From NCBI RefSeq assembly GCF_022829545.1, contig NZ_JAKSYM010000341.1:32356-96355 (forward strand): DNA of 64,000 bases, written 5' to 3'. A model generated the notes under the pieces. That model ran no database searches. It was not told the origin of the DNA and saw nothing but the letters and a program-made list of their open reading frames with translations. The DNA is from Methylobacterium sp. J-030 (lineage in GTDB: Bacteria; Pseudomonadota; Alphaproteobacteria; Rhizobiales; Beijerinckiaceae). Below, in pieces: positions 44,829 through 53,801 of this stretch. Both the position numbers and the translations under genes were made by a program. Every line of letters begins with the position of its first letter. The stretch's first letter is position 1.

Positions 44829-45254
44829 TTACAGGAGCAGCAGCACGGCCCCGAGCACGAGCAGCGTCATGAGGCCCGCCAGGATGACGGCCCGGTTGAC
44901 CCCTGTCCCGTCATCCGGATCCGCCCGCGGTGGCGGTGCTGGCTGCGATTCGGAGGCTGTCGGGGCGGATACCGCATCCGCGCCCTCCCCCGCCCGGATC
45001 GGCGGGATGGGGCCGGGATCCCGCGGCGGCAGGGTCAGGGCGGTCATGAGCGGCGTGTCGGCGGGTGGCCCGAAGGCCTCGGGCTCGACGCTGATGCCCG
45101 CGGCCTCGAGTTCCAGCATCACAAGGACGAGGTCGTCGACCTCCATGCGCTCCACCGGCAGCGCGGCCCGCAGGTCCTCCGCCGAGAGTTCACCCCGGTC
45201 CCGTCCGCGGGCGATGAGGCGTTCGAGGGTCCCGCGATCGATGCTTTCGGACAT
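44829..45254 (-). CDS. Membrane-anchored sigma-70 region 1.1-like domain
   Basis: A 141-residue protein. Residues 3-55 (IDRGTLERLIARGRDRGELS; LVMLELEAAGISVE) match RpoD region 1.1 in length and pattern: the helix ..LxxLIxRGxxxGxLS.., then xxDDLxxVxxxLEAAGIxVE. A ~60-residue Pro/Ala linker follows, then one C-terminal membrane helix (AVILAGLMTLLVLGAVLLLL). No other sigma region is present. It would place a region-1.1 fold on the cytoplasmic side of the membrane. Function unknown; binding to RNA polymerase or competing with RpoD is a hypothesis. Confidence 0.7.
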   Translation of the reverse strand: MSESIDRGTLERLIARGRDRGELSAEDLRAALPVERMEVDDLVLVMLELEAAGISVEPEAFGPPADTPLMTALTLPPRDPGPIPPIRAGEGADAVSAPTASESQPAPPPRADPDDGTGVNRAVILAGLMTLLVLGAVLLLL

Positions 45255-45317
45255 GTCCGGTCTCCCCGCCCGGCTGGCCCGGCGGCAACGCGCGCGCGGG
45301 CGGGTGGTTACCGGATC

Positions 45318-46394
45318 TCAGCGGCCGAGGGCGGCCAACGCGTCGCCCGGCCCCAACCCGGCCGAGCCCTGCGGGCGCTGGAGCATCGGCCGCTCCACCA
45401 GATACCAACTCAGGATCCCGAGGGGCAGCGCGGCCGCGAGCGCCAGGGCCGCCACCGTCCAGGGGGAGATCCCCGGCACCCGGGCGATCAGCAGGTTCTG
45501 GATCGGCCACGCGTAGAGATAGAGCCCGTAGGAGGGATCGACCTGCGCGGTGGCGCGGCTGAGCGCCAGGGGCCGGACCGCGAAGGCGAACCAGAAGATC
45601 AGGTAGCCGCCGAGCAGCGCGAAGGCCGGCTCGGCGAGCGGCGGGCTGAACAGCAGCGGCAGGAGCAGCAGCACGGCACAGGCCGCGCCCCGGCCGGTAT
45701 AGGCGATCCGGTCGGCGAAGAGCTGGAAGGCACCGCCGCAGGCGAACACGAAGCTGAGCCGGATCATCTCCGACAGGGAACCGAGCCCGTCGCCCGGATG
45801 CCCGATCGGCAGGGTGAGCCAACGCAGGACGAGCAGCCCGCTCAGGCCCGCCAGCAGGGCGAGGTAGCGGCCCCGCCGCCTTAGCGCCCGGGCGGTGCCG
45901 ACGAGGCCGAGCAGCAGGTAGCAGCCGAACTCGCAGGGGATCGTCCACATCGACCCGTCGAGCAGCGGATAGGGCAGGTCCGCGAAGGCGCCCGGGACCA
46001 CCGGCATGAGCAGCAGCGCCAGCCGGGCCAGGGTCTCAGGGAGCGAGACCGCCGCGAGGTCGCCCCCGGCCAGGGGCGCGACGACCGCGATGCACAGGAG
46101 CGAGGCCACCACGAAGCCCGGGTAGATCCGCCGCACCCGCCGCATCAGGTAGTCGGCGAAAGAGCGCTTGGCCCGGTAGCTCGCGGTGATCAGGTAGCCG
46201 CTCACGAGGAAGAAGCCGTCGACCGCCACCTCCCCGAACGACAGGGTGCCGAACACCCGGGTGAGCAGCTCGCGCGACCGGTCCCCGTCCACCAGTTCGG
46301 GGGCGTGGGCGAGGATCACCAGCGCCGCGAACAGCAGGCGCAGCGTCCCGAAATTGTTCGCCCGCGCGTCCGTCCGGGCGCCCGCCGCCTTCAC
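45318..46394 (-). CDS. Acyltransferase 3 family membrane protein
   Basis: A 358-residue membrane acyltransferase of the OafA/NodX kind with about ten helices. The family histidine is in LVILAHAPELV, and VDGFFLVSGYLITASY and RRVRRIYPGFVVA are characteristic. These enzymes acetylate cell-envelope sugars. I chose the GTG at 46394, just before ARTDARANNFGTLRLLF, because the only earlier start adds about 65 Arg-rich residues unlike the family. The start remains uncertain. Confidence 0.82.
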   Translation of the reverse strand: MKAAGARTDARANNFGTLRLLFAALVILAHAPELVDGDRSRELLTRVFGTLSFGEVAVDGFFLVSGYLITASYRAKRSFADYLMRRVRRIYPGFVVASLLCIAVVAPLAGGDLAAVSLPETLARLALLLMPVVPGAFADLPYPLLDGSMWTIPCEFGCYLLLGLVGTARALRRRGRYLALLAGLSGLLVLRWLTLPIGHPGDGLGSLSEMIRLSFVFACGGAFQLFADRIAYTGRGAACAVLLLLPLLFSPPLAEPAFALLGGYLIFWFAFAVRPLALSRATAQVDPSYGLYLYAWPIQNLLIARVPGISPWTVAALALAAALPLGILSWYLVERPMLQRPQGSAGLGPGDALAALGR

Positions 46395-46573
46395 CCTGCC
46401 CGCCCCCCTCGCCTGCCACCCGCCTAGGAGCCGGAAAACCCCGTGATCATACAAGGGCGAAGCGGCAACACCGGGGCGGGATCTGCGGCCACGCTTCCGG
46501 GCTGGACGGATGAAGCGGTCGCAAGCCAAACGGTACGCGACAGCACCCTGTGGCAGAATGACCGGGTGGATCC

Positions 46574-46708
46574 CATCCAGCCCCCTCATCCTGAGGTGCC
46601 CGCGAAGCGGGCCTCGAAGGAGGGCTCCAGGGATCGCGGTGGCCGCTGGAGGGCTCCTTCGAAGCCTTCGCTGCGCTCCGGCACCTCAGGATGAGGGGGT
46701 GGGTGGGA
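46574..46708. repeat. Dispersed palindrome (CCTCATCCTGAGGTGC type)
   Basis: A large inverted repeat whose outer arms are CCCCCTCATCCTGAGGTGC and its complement, with inner arms GAAGGAGGGCTCCAG / CTGGAGGGCTCCTTC. Intergenic, between the acyltransferase and the corA remnant. This type is widespread in Rhizobiales. Confidence 0.8.
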
Positions 46709-46762
46709 TCTCTGTCGTATCGAGCGGCGTATGGTCTGAGGTTGTGCGGTCAAACAGGCCCC

Positions 46763-47689
46763 TCAGACGAAGGCCACGATCTGGGCGGCGACGCCGAGGA
46801 ACTTCATGCTCTGGTTCTCATCGATGGTGATGAGTCCCATGGTCGAGTCGAGCAGGAACGAGATCTCCGCCGCGAGCTGGCCGTTGTAGTCGCGCAAGGA
46901 CGCGACGTCCTTGCCGATCAGCTTGAGCTGGGCCACCGTCTCCGGGCCTGCCCAGTGCCGCTCGTTGTTGATGACGAAAGGGATGATCGTCGCCACGGTG
47001 ACAGCGGATTCGCGCAGGTTCGACACCAGGGCGTTGCGCCGGCCGAGCCGCTGCACGATCCCCTTCAGATCGCGAAAGCTCGTCCGCCGCCGCCCGGACC
47101 CCCGGCGGAAGTCGAGGCGGGGGGGATTCGCCGTCGGCGAAGATCTCGGTGGTGAGGGCGTTGAAGTCCTGCTCGACCATGCGGAGCGTGCTGGCGAGCT
47201 GCCCCACGATGGTGTCGAGCAGGTCGACCAGCATGTCGGCCGCATTGTCGACCCGGGGCAGGCCGCTGCGGCGGCGCGGCTCGGCATAGGTGCGGAAGGC
47301 GTGGAAGTCGCCCTGGCGCATGCTGATCAGCCGCGTCCGGTCGGCGATCAGGCCGACCGGCAGGTTGACCGGCACGTCCGCCTCAAAGGAGGGCAGCCAG
47401 CAGATCAGGTTGACCGCATCCCCCTCCACGAAGATGCGGCTCGATTCCTCGATCTCGTGCAGCTCGTCCGGGCTGAACAGCGCGACCCCGAGCGTCTCGG
47501 AGACCAGCGCACATTCCTCCGGCGTGGCGGCCAGGAGATCGACCCAGAGGGACTGGGCGAGGCGTTGCCGTCGCTCCTCCGCGGGGAATCGGTCGAGCGG
47601 GTGCAGGTGCGTCTCGCCGCGGGCGAAGGTCAGGATCACGGCGCGTCGGTCCTCAGGTAGCAGCGAGAGTTCGGGACCCGCCGGATGCG
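46763..47689 (-). pseudogene. CorA-like Mg/Co transporter, frameshifted and truncated
   Basis: CorA sequence starts near THPAGPELSLLPEDRRAVIL and runs in one frame to EQDFNALTTEIFADGES. It continues in another frame as FRDLKGIVQRLGRRNALVSN to LLDSTMGLITIDENQSMK, so a frameshift lies near 47100-47130. After KFLGVAAQIVAFV the gene ends, without the GMN motif and the two membrane helices that form the pore. It cannot make a working channel. No good start codon is visible at its 5' end. Confidence 0.8.
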
Positions 47690-48160
47690 TCAGCGGAGGA
47701 GGTTGAGGACGCCCGCAGTCCCGGCCCGGCGCTGCAGCGGGCGCAGTGCATTGCCGAGGGCGCCGAGGGCGGAGACGTTGTTGAAGAACACCGAGTGCCA
47801 GAGGTTGAACCCGGCCAGAAACACGCCGGCCACGCAGATCCCGTTGGCGCCGCGGATCAGGGTCCAGCTCTGGCCGACATTGGTGTGCAGCTCCCGGGCG
47901 ATGCCGAACAGGTCGCTCATCCGCCGCCGGTTGCCCTCCAGGAACACCACCTGCGCCGTGTCGGTGGCGATGCCGGCGGCGCCGCTCAGCGAGACCGAGA
48001 CGTCCGCCTGACGGAACGCGAGGGCGTCGTTGATGCCGTCGCCCACGAAGCAGACGCAGCGCCCCTCCCGCTGCCGTCCGAGAGGCCGCGCCGGACCGCG
48101 CTGCCGTCCGGCAGCAGGTCGTGCACGTAGGTCGCGGCGAAGACCGTGCCGATATCCGGT
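47690..48160 (-). pseudogene. P-type ATPase C-terminal remnant
   Basis: The HAD hinge and final membrane helices of a P-type ATPase remain: VFAATYVHDLLPDG, frameshift, then GDGINDALAFRQADVSVSLS and NVGQSWTLIRGANGICVAGV. The actuator domain, DKTG phosphorylation site and most helices are gone. The break upstream coincides with a dispersed palindrome. Its stop touches the corA remnant, so the two probably formed a cation-transport operon. Confidence 0.75.
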
Positions 48161-48203
48161 TCCGTCGAGGATGATCGACGACTCGGCATGACATGCGCAA
48201 GGC

Positions 48204-48296
48204 CGTCATCGCGAGCCCAGCGAAGCAATCCAGTGTCGCGCCCACCCCGAACGATGTCGCGCTGCCCTGGGTCGCTACGCTTCGCTCGCGATGACG
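48204..48296. repeat. Dispersed palindromic repeat (GCGAAGCAA type), copy 2
   Basis: Arms CGTCATCGCGAGC...AGCGAAGCAATCCAG and CTGGGTCGCTACGCTTCG...CTCGCGATGACG. It adjoins the truncated end of the P-type ATPase remnant. Confidence 0.75.
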
Positions 48297-48380
48297 GGTT
48301 GGATCGGACGGATCGAGCGCCCGATACCGTGAATGGGCTGGGGCCGCCCTTCGGAAACCCCAGCCTGCGCGAACGCCGGC

Positions 48381-51300
48381 TCAGGCCAGCTCGGCCGAGC
48401 GCTTCGCCTGCCGGACGACCTCCTCGGGCGTCGGCGGGTTGGCCGGATGGTAGGACAGGCAGAGCGGCGTGCGCAGCTTGGCCGGGCGGCCCGAGCCCTC
48501 GGTGGCGAAGTAGAACTCCCCCGCCCCCAGCTTGCCGATATCGGCGGCGCTGCCCCCGCTCGCCGCCAGGATCTCCTGGGCGGCCGCGATGGTGGCGGGC
48601 GCGCTCTGCCGGCCGAAGAACTGCGTGGTGCAGTTCGAGACCACCTGATTGTGGATGCCGCGGGGCACCTGCGTCGCCACGATCATCCCGAGCCCGTACT
48701 TGCGGCCCTGCGCCACCAGCTTGATGCCGCTGCCGAGGCTCGGCGAGGCCCCCTGCGCCGGCAGGAAGGTCTGCGCCTCGTCGACCACGTAGAGCATCCC
48801 GCGGGGCTGCGGGTTCTTCTTGATCCAGCCGAACAGCGCCATCTGGAGCCGGTTCACGAAATCGAGCCGCGCCGCCTCCGAGGCGAGGCCCGACAGGTTG
48901 ATCACTGAGACGCGGGTGCGCGCCGGGTCGCGCCCGAAGAACAGGTGGCGCGGATCGAGCACCGTGCCCTCGACCTTGAGGAGCGGGTTCGTGGCGATCG
49001 CGGCGCGGAGCTGGTCGGCCATGCCGGCCGCGTGCTTGGCTGCGTTGCCGATCTCGCTGATCCCATCGGGCAGATCGGCCAACAGGGTGATGAAGGCGCT
49101 GAGTTTCCCGCCGCCGTGTTCCGAAAAATGCTGGAGCGCCCCCGCGAGCACGCCGCGCAGGAGATTGGTCTTGGCGCCGGCCAGCGGCCCGAGGGTCTCG
49201 GCCGCCATCTCGATCGCCTGCTGGCGCTCGTCGCGATCCTCCCCCAGCTCCCCGAAGTCGGGCAGGACCGAGAGGAACAGCGGGTTGCCGGCATGGACGC
49301 CCGGCGTCCAGACCACGACCTCGACCCGCTCGGCGTAGAGCGCCGCCTTGCGCACATCCTCCGGGGAGAAGCCCTTCGGCTGCTCCGGCCACGGGTCGCC
49401 GAGCCGCGCGAGGTCGTTGTTGGGGTCGATCACGATGGCCGGCAGCCCCGCGAGCGCCGCCTCCTCCACGAGGCGGCGCAGCAGCACGGTCTTGCCCGAC
49501 CCCGAGCCCGCGATGATCGCGGTGTGCCGGGGCAGTAGCCGCAGCGGCAGGCTCACCGCGGGGGCCTCGGGGGTGAGACGATGGCCGACCGGGATCGCGT
49601 CCGGCGCGGGCTCCGGGTCGGGGGCGGCCTTCCCGACCTTCTGATCCGGCGCGTCCGCGGCGGCGGGACGCCCGGCGGCGGCCTTGGCAGGGGCCTTCGC
49701 GGCTTCCTTCGGGGCCTCCTCCGGGGCGGTGGCGCGGTCCGCCGGCCCTTCGGCTCGCGAAGGGACCTCCGATGCGGCGGGGATTGCCCGACCGCCCTCC
49801 CCGCTCCCCTTGCCGCCGCCCACACCATGGGCAAGGCCCGCCGCCCGGAAGAAGGCCGTCTCGGCCAGCGGCTGCTCGGCGCGGATCCAGCGCTCGAACC
49901 GGTCGGAGATGCCCTCGTCCTGCGCCCAGGCGCGCAGGTCGCGCAGGCCGGCGAACACCCGCAGATCGTCGTCCGAGGGGTCGAGCGCCCGGCCGCCGGC
50001 CGCGTTGAAGGCCTCGACGAGCTGCTTCGTCTTGGCCCCGCCCGGCACGGGCCCGCGGCGGACGAGCAGCAATTCCCGGTCGGGGATGCGCGTCGAGATG
50101 CCGGAGGCCGTCAGCGCCGCCCGCAGGCGCGCCTGGAACGCGATGGCGTTCTGGTGCTGGAGCGCCCGGTAGCAGACGTGCCGCTCCCGGTCGTTCTGGT
50201 CGTGGTGGATGAAGATCAGACGGCCGTGGAGCGGCGGGATTTTTTGCTCCGGCTCGCCCTTGCTGGCGACGTCGAGGGAATCGTCGGGGTCGTCCTCCAG
50301 GGCGTAGAGGTCGAAGACATCGCGCAGGAGCTGGCCGAGCCAAGCGTCCTCGTCGCTGCGGATGCCTGCAATGTCGGCCTGCGCGGAGGCGGCGGCGAGA
50401 TCGAACTCGGTGCCGTCCTCCACGGGCCGCGGCGGCGAAGGCGGCGCGCCGAGGTCGTCGCAGACGGTGACCACCGCCTCCGCGAGGCAGCGGCGGCGGA
50501 CGGCGTCGCAGCGCATCAGCAGCGTGCGCGGCATCATGTTGGCGGCTGCCGCCGCCGCGATGGCGCGCTCGCCGAACGGCCAAGTCGGGAACGGGGCCTC
50601 GAACCCTGCTTCCGCGTAGGCCGGGGCCAGTCGGCTGGCCACCAGGGCGGCTGCGGCGGACCGCTCGTTCATGCCAAGCAGCACCGTCGGCTCCGCGAAG
50701 CGACCCAGCATCGGCGCGAGGCTGCGCGCTGCAAGACGCTCCCAGGACTCCTGGAGGCAGGTCACCACCGTCATGCTGCGGTCGCAGACGATGTTGACCT
50801 CGAGCAGGCCCGCGGCCAGCACCTCGGCGAGGCCGGCCTCCGCCTCGAGCCCGTCCTGGGCGGCCAGCCGGCTGCTCTCGATGATCCCGTCGATCTGGTC
50901 GACCGCGACGATCGTCGGCCCGCTGAGCGCCATGATCCAGCACATGCCGCGCACGAGCTCGACCGGGGCCGGCGGCGGCGTCTTGAACCCCAGGGCGGCC
51001 CGCTCGGTCGGGTCGGCGTCGTAGCCCTGCAGCCAGGCATGAGCGAGGCCGACCACGCCGAAATCCTGCGAGCGCAGCAGGCAGAGCGCCCGGAACACGT
51101 CGAGGTGCTTGAGCGCGCGGCCGGCATCGACCCGCATCAGCGCCGTGACCAGGACGTCGACGATCCGGCGGGCATCGATGTTCGGGGTGTTGAACGCCGC
51201 CTCGACCTGCGCTTCGACGCCGAATCGGCGGGCGACGCCGGCCAGCACCGCATCCGATTGCCGCCGCCCGTCCGGCATCGTCTGCAGCAGGGCGGTGACG

Positions 51301-51614
51301 AAGCTCAGGGCGGCGCTGCGCCAGAAATCCGTCAGCCCGAGGACGTCGAGGGGCACGAACCACGCCCCCGTGCGCCACGCCTCCTGCCGGATCTGCCCGA
51401 CAAGATGCGTCTTGCCGACGCCGGACGGGCCGACGAAGACGCGGCCGAGGGCGCGGTCGGCGGGCTTGCGGGCCTTGGCGTGGAGATCGACGACGAGGTC
51501 CGGGACGAGCCGCTCGTTCGGGCTGCCGGTGGGCGGGGTGTCGATCCAGATGCTGTCGAGGGTGCGCACCCAGTCGAAATCGACCCGGCGCAGGGCGTCG
51601 AGGGCATCGGTCAT
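48381..51614 (-). CDS. Two-module ATPase: AAA/STAND-like plus HerA-like
   Basis: A 1077-residue cytoplasmic protein. Module 1 (~1-590) has Walker A GPSGVGKTHL (62-71) and Walker B TIVAVDQIDG (~236), followed by helical and winged-helix-like sequence. A low-complexity Ala/Pro/Lys linker (~600-670) joins module 2, a HerA/FtsK-type ATPase with IIAGSGSGKTVLLRRLVEEA-type Walker A (~701), DPNNDLARLGDPWP, Walker B MLYVVDEAQTFL (~939) and a typical sensor region TQFFGRQSA. HerA ATPases move DNA and partner nucleases in repair and phage defence. The ATG overlaps the stop of the middle gene, so the trio is coupled. Confidence 0.8.
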   Translation of the reverse strand: MTDALDALRRVDFDWVRTLDSIWIDTPPTGSPNERLVPDLVVDLHAKARKPADRALGRVFVGPSGVGKTHLVGQIRQEAWRTGAWFVPLDVLGLTDFWRSAALSFVTALLQTMPDGRRQSDAVLAGVARRFGVEAQVEAAFNTPNIDARRIVDVLVTALMRVDAGRALKHLDVFRALCLLRSQDFGVVGLAHAWLQGYDADPTERAALGFKTPPPAPVELVRGMCWIMALSGPTIVAVDQIDGIIESSRLAAQDGLEAEAGLAEVLAAGLLEVNIVCDRSMTVVTCLQESWERLAARSLAPMLGRFAEPTVLLGMNERSAAAALVASRLAPAYAEAGFEAPFPTWPFGERAIAAAAAANMMPRTLLMRCDAVRRRCLAEAVVTVCDDLGAPPSPPRPVEDGTEFDLAAASAQADIAGIRSDEDAWLGQLLRDVFDLYALEDDPDDSLDVASKGEPEQKIPPLHGRLIFIHHDQNDRERHVCYRALQHQNAIAFQARLRAALTASGISTRIPDRELLLVRRGPVPGGAKTKQLVEAFNAAGGRALDPSDDDLRVFAGLRDLRAWAQDEGISDRFERWIRAEQPLAETAFFRAAGLAHGVGGGKGSGEGGRAIPAASEVPSRAEGPADRATAPEEAPKEAAKAPAKAAAGRPAAADAPDQKVGKAAPDPEPAPDAIPVGHRLTPEAPAVSLPLRLLPRHTAIIAGSGSGKTVLLRRLVEEAALAGLPAIVIDPNNDLARLGDPWPEQPKGFSPEDVRKAALYAERVEVVVWTPGVHAGNPLFLSVLPDFGELGEDRDERQQAIEMAAETLGPLAGAKTNLLRGVLAGALQHFSEHGGGKLSAFITLLADLPDGISEIGNAAKHAAGMADQLRAAIATNPLLKVEGTVLDPRHLFFGRDPARTRVSVINLSGLASEAARLDFVNRLQMALFGWIKKNPQPRGMLYVVDEAQTFLPAQGASPSLGSGIKLVAQGRKYGLGMIVATQVPRGIHNQVVSNCTTQFFGRQSAPATIAAAQEILAASGGSAADIGKLGAGEFYFATEGSGRPAKLRTPLCLSYHPANPPTPEEVVRQAKRSAELA

Positions 51615-52414
51615 GATTGGATCCAGAGGACGTGGAAGGGCTCGCCCGCGGGGCTGAACGCCGCCTCGCGCTCGCCATCGTCGAGCGACCGGGGGTCGCT
51701 GAACTGGCTCAGCCGCGCGGTCCTGTCGCCGCCGAGGATCGCCGCGAGGCCCGCATCGACCGTCGCGCGGTCGAGGTCGGCGAGTTCGGTGCGCAGCGCA
51801 CTCAGGCGCACGGGCCGGGCCCGCTCCCCGCCGGTCAGCGCCAGATAGGCCGCCTCGATCCGGGCGCGAAGTTTTTCGGGACTGTGGGGTTTCTTGGGTG
51901 GCGCCGTTTTTCCGGGGCGGGCTGGCGTCCGGGAACCGGGGGGCTTGTCGGCGACGCCTGCCGTCGTGAGCTTGGTCGACGTCTTTGCGCTGGTCGCCGT
52001 CGTGCCCTTCGCCGCCGTCGTGCCCTTCGCCGTCGTGGGACCCTGGGACGCCTTGTTGCGCGTCCGCGGCGCCTCGGGGAGCGGCTCGTCGGCAACGGGG
52101 CCGACGAAATCGGCGAGGGGGCGGCCGCGCGCCGCGAGGTCGGTTCCGATACGCCCCAGCCAGTCCTGCAACGCCCGGAAGGCTGGCGGCAGGGGCGCGT
52201 CCAGATGGCCCCCCGCCCAGTTCCAGCCCTTGTCGGTGACGGTCAGCCGCAGCGCGCGCGCCTGCTTCTCGACCGTGAGATAGCCACCCGCGACCAGGGC
52301 CTTCCGATCCGCCGGCTTGACCCCCGGCACGAGCGTGCCCTGCAGGGCGGTTCCGCCCCGGCCGAGGAGGCACCAGAGAATCAAGGCCTGCTGCGGCGTC
52401 GGCGTGTCACGCAT
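51611..52414 (-). CDS. Winged-helix-like linker protein of the ATPase–nuclease operon
   Basis: A 267-residue protein. The N-terminal ~75 residues look like a winged helix (TPQQALILWCLLGRGG; DRKALVAGGYLTVEKQARAL). A Thr/Lys-rich repetitive linker (TTAKGTTAAKGTTATSAK; ~125-150) is probably disordered. The C-terminal ~85 residues form a second domain (LRARIEAAYLALTGGE; PFHVLWIQS). It overlaps the nuclease gene by 8 bases and the ATPase gene by 4. Its role as DNA-binding adaptor is inferred from position and fold. Confidence 0.65.
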   Translation of the reverse strand: MRDTPTPQQALILWCLLGRGGTALQGTLVPGVKPADRKALVAGGYLTVEKQARALRLTVTDKGWNWAGGHLDAPLPPAFRALQDWLGRIGTDLAARGRPLADFVGPVADEPLPEAPRTRNKASQGPTTAKGTTAAKGTTATSAKTSTKLTTAGVADKPPGSRTPARPGKTAPPKKPHSPEKLRARIEAAYLALTGGERARPVRLSALRTELADLDRATVDAGLAAILGGDRTARLSQFSDPRSLDDGEREAAFSPAGEPFHVLWIQS

Positions 52415-53387
52415 CGGCTAACCCCCCTCCTGCGCGCCGGAGGCGGACCACGGCGCGGATCTTCTCGATGGCGAGCGGAAGGTCGGCCGCCACCTGATCG
52501 TTGGTCAAGCGCAGAACCAGGTAGCCCGCGGTCAGCAGCTCGAAATCCCGGTGACGATCGGCGCCGAATTTGGGCTCGGCCCGGTGCTCGGGGCCGTCGA
52601 GTTCGACGACCACGCGGAGCGTCGGGCACAGCAGATCGACCCGCGGCCGTGCCCCCCAGGCGCCGACCGGGACCGGGGCGTTGCAGACGAACAGGCCCGC
52701 GAGGTCCGGATCTTGCCCCAAAGCCGCCGCCACCCGCCGCTCGATAGCGCTCGCCGGGATGCCGCCGGGGGGCGGGATGAAGCGTTCCGCAGCCGGCCGA
52801 ACCTCCTCGGCGAGGCCGAGGGCGCCGTAGAGGATCCGGTCGTAGGGGGGCGTCTCGGGCGGTTCGGCGGCGAGCGCCGCCACCACCGCGGCCCCGTGCC
52901 GGGCGCACCATTCCAGCGCCTCGATGGCCGGCCGGGCGCGGTCGGGCGAGGCCGGATCGATCGCCCAGATCAGGACGAGGCCGGCGGGCTCGATCGCCTG
53001 CGCGAGGCGCAGCAGTTCGAGGTCGCGCGCCATCCGGCGGAAGCGCGGCGTCAGGCCGAGTCGGGCGCGCTTCGCCGCCGCCTTCAGCCAGGGGTCGGAA
53101 CTGAGCGGGGTCACGGAGGCATCGCGGCCGTACCAGTGCGGCCAGCGCGCGCGGGCGAGGTCGGCCAGATCGTCGAGGAGCCGGTCGATGAGTGCCGTGC
53201 TGGATCGGTCCGCACCCGCCACGAGCAGCGCACTGCGGTCCGTGCCCTCGGCCACGAGGGTGCCGATGGTCGTGCGGCCGGCCCCCAGGACGACGAGGCG
53301 CTCGCCGGGCCCGAGGGCGGCGATGCGCTGGGCCAGGTCGTCTGCCGTGATCTGCGGCCGCGCCGCGATGCCGAGCTGAGTGGACAC
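52407..53387 (-). CDS. DUF559/Vsr-like nuclease with N-terminal P-loop-like domain
   Basis: A 326-residue protein. The C-terminal ~80 residues match the DUF559/Vsr branch of PD-(D/E)XK nucleases: PRVDLLCPTLRVVVELDG supplies Asp251 and the E-X-D pair (262/264), then HRDFELLTAGYLVLRLTNDQV. The N-terminal 220 residues have a Rossmann-like start (GERLVVLGAGRTTIGTL) and conserved WPHWYG; I do not recognise this part. The GTG at 53387 is chosen from the onset of protein-like sequence. First gene of the coupled trio and about 230 bases from tRNA-Arg. Confidence 0.72.
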   Translation of the reverse strand: MSTQLGIAARPQITADDLAQRIAALGPGERLVVLGAGRTTIGTLVAEGTDRSALLVAGADRSSTALIDRLLDDLADLARARWPHWYGRDASVTPLSSDPWLKAAAKRARLGLTPRFRRMARDLELLRLAQAIEPAGLVLIWAIDPASPDRARPAIEALEWCARHGAAVVAALAAEPPETPPYDRILYGALGLAEEVRPAAERFIPPPGGIPASAIERRVAAALGQDPDLAGLFVCNAPVPVGAWGARPRVDLLCPTLRVVVELDGPEHRAEPKFGADRHRDFELLTAGYLVLRLTNDQVAADLPLAIEKIRAVVRLRRAGGGLADA

Positions 53388-53615
53388 GAGCAAACCGAGA
53401 CCGCACTGCCGGCGCCTCGACGCCCCACAGCCCTTTGTCGGGCCTATACAGCACAGCTTCGCGTGACTGGCTACGGCTCGTACACCTTCAGGTTGTCGCA
53501 GCGCCGAGAGTATACCACCGCGGTCCGGGCTTGCCGGGTCATGTGGCACTGATCGATGCGGCCGCGGACGCCGTTGCGCCGGCGTCGCGGTTGGGCTAGG
53601 GAATGGCCACGGCCT

Positions 53616-53692
53616 GCACCCGTAGCTCAGCTGGATAGAGCGTTGCCCTCCGAAGGCAAAGGTCACACGTTCGAATCGTGTCGGGTGCGCCA
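53616..53692 (+). tRNA. tRNA-Arg (anticodon CCG)
   Basis: A 77-base cloverleaf. The acceptor GCACCCG pairs with CGGGTGC, followed by G and encoded CCA. The anticodon stem TTGCC/GGCAA holds loop CTCCGAA, giving CCG at 53650-53652. D arm GCTCAGCTGGATAGAGC and T loop GTTCGAATC are present. Its 3' part is the presumed attachment site for the element that follows. Confidence 0.95.
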
Positions 53693-53801
53693 ATCTTAAG
53701 GTTCTGATTTCCTTATAGATTTGGCTTTTAAGGTTCCGTCGACCAAGCCCATTTTCGATCCGTCTGTCACACTGGCGTCACAAGCACGGTGGGCACGGAG
53801 C

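Noticed and set aside
47986..51678. A 1230-codon frame overlapping the ATPase gene
   Set aside because: Arg/Gly/Pro-rich in a shifted frame; the 48381-51614 frame has Walker motifs and overlapping start/stop signals.
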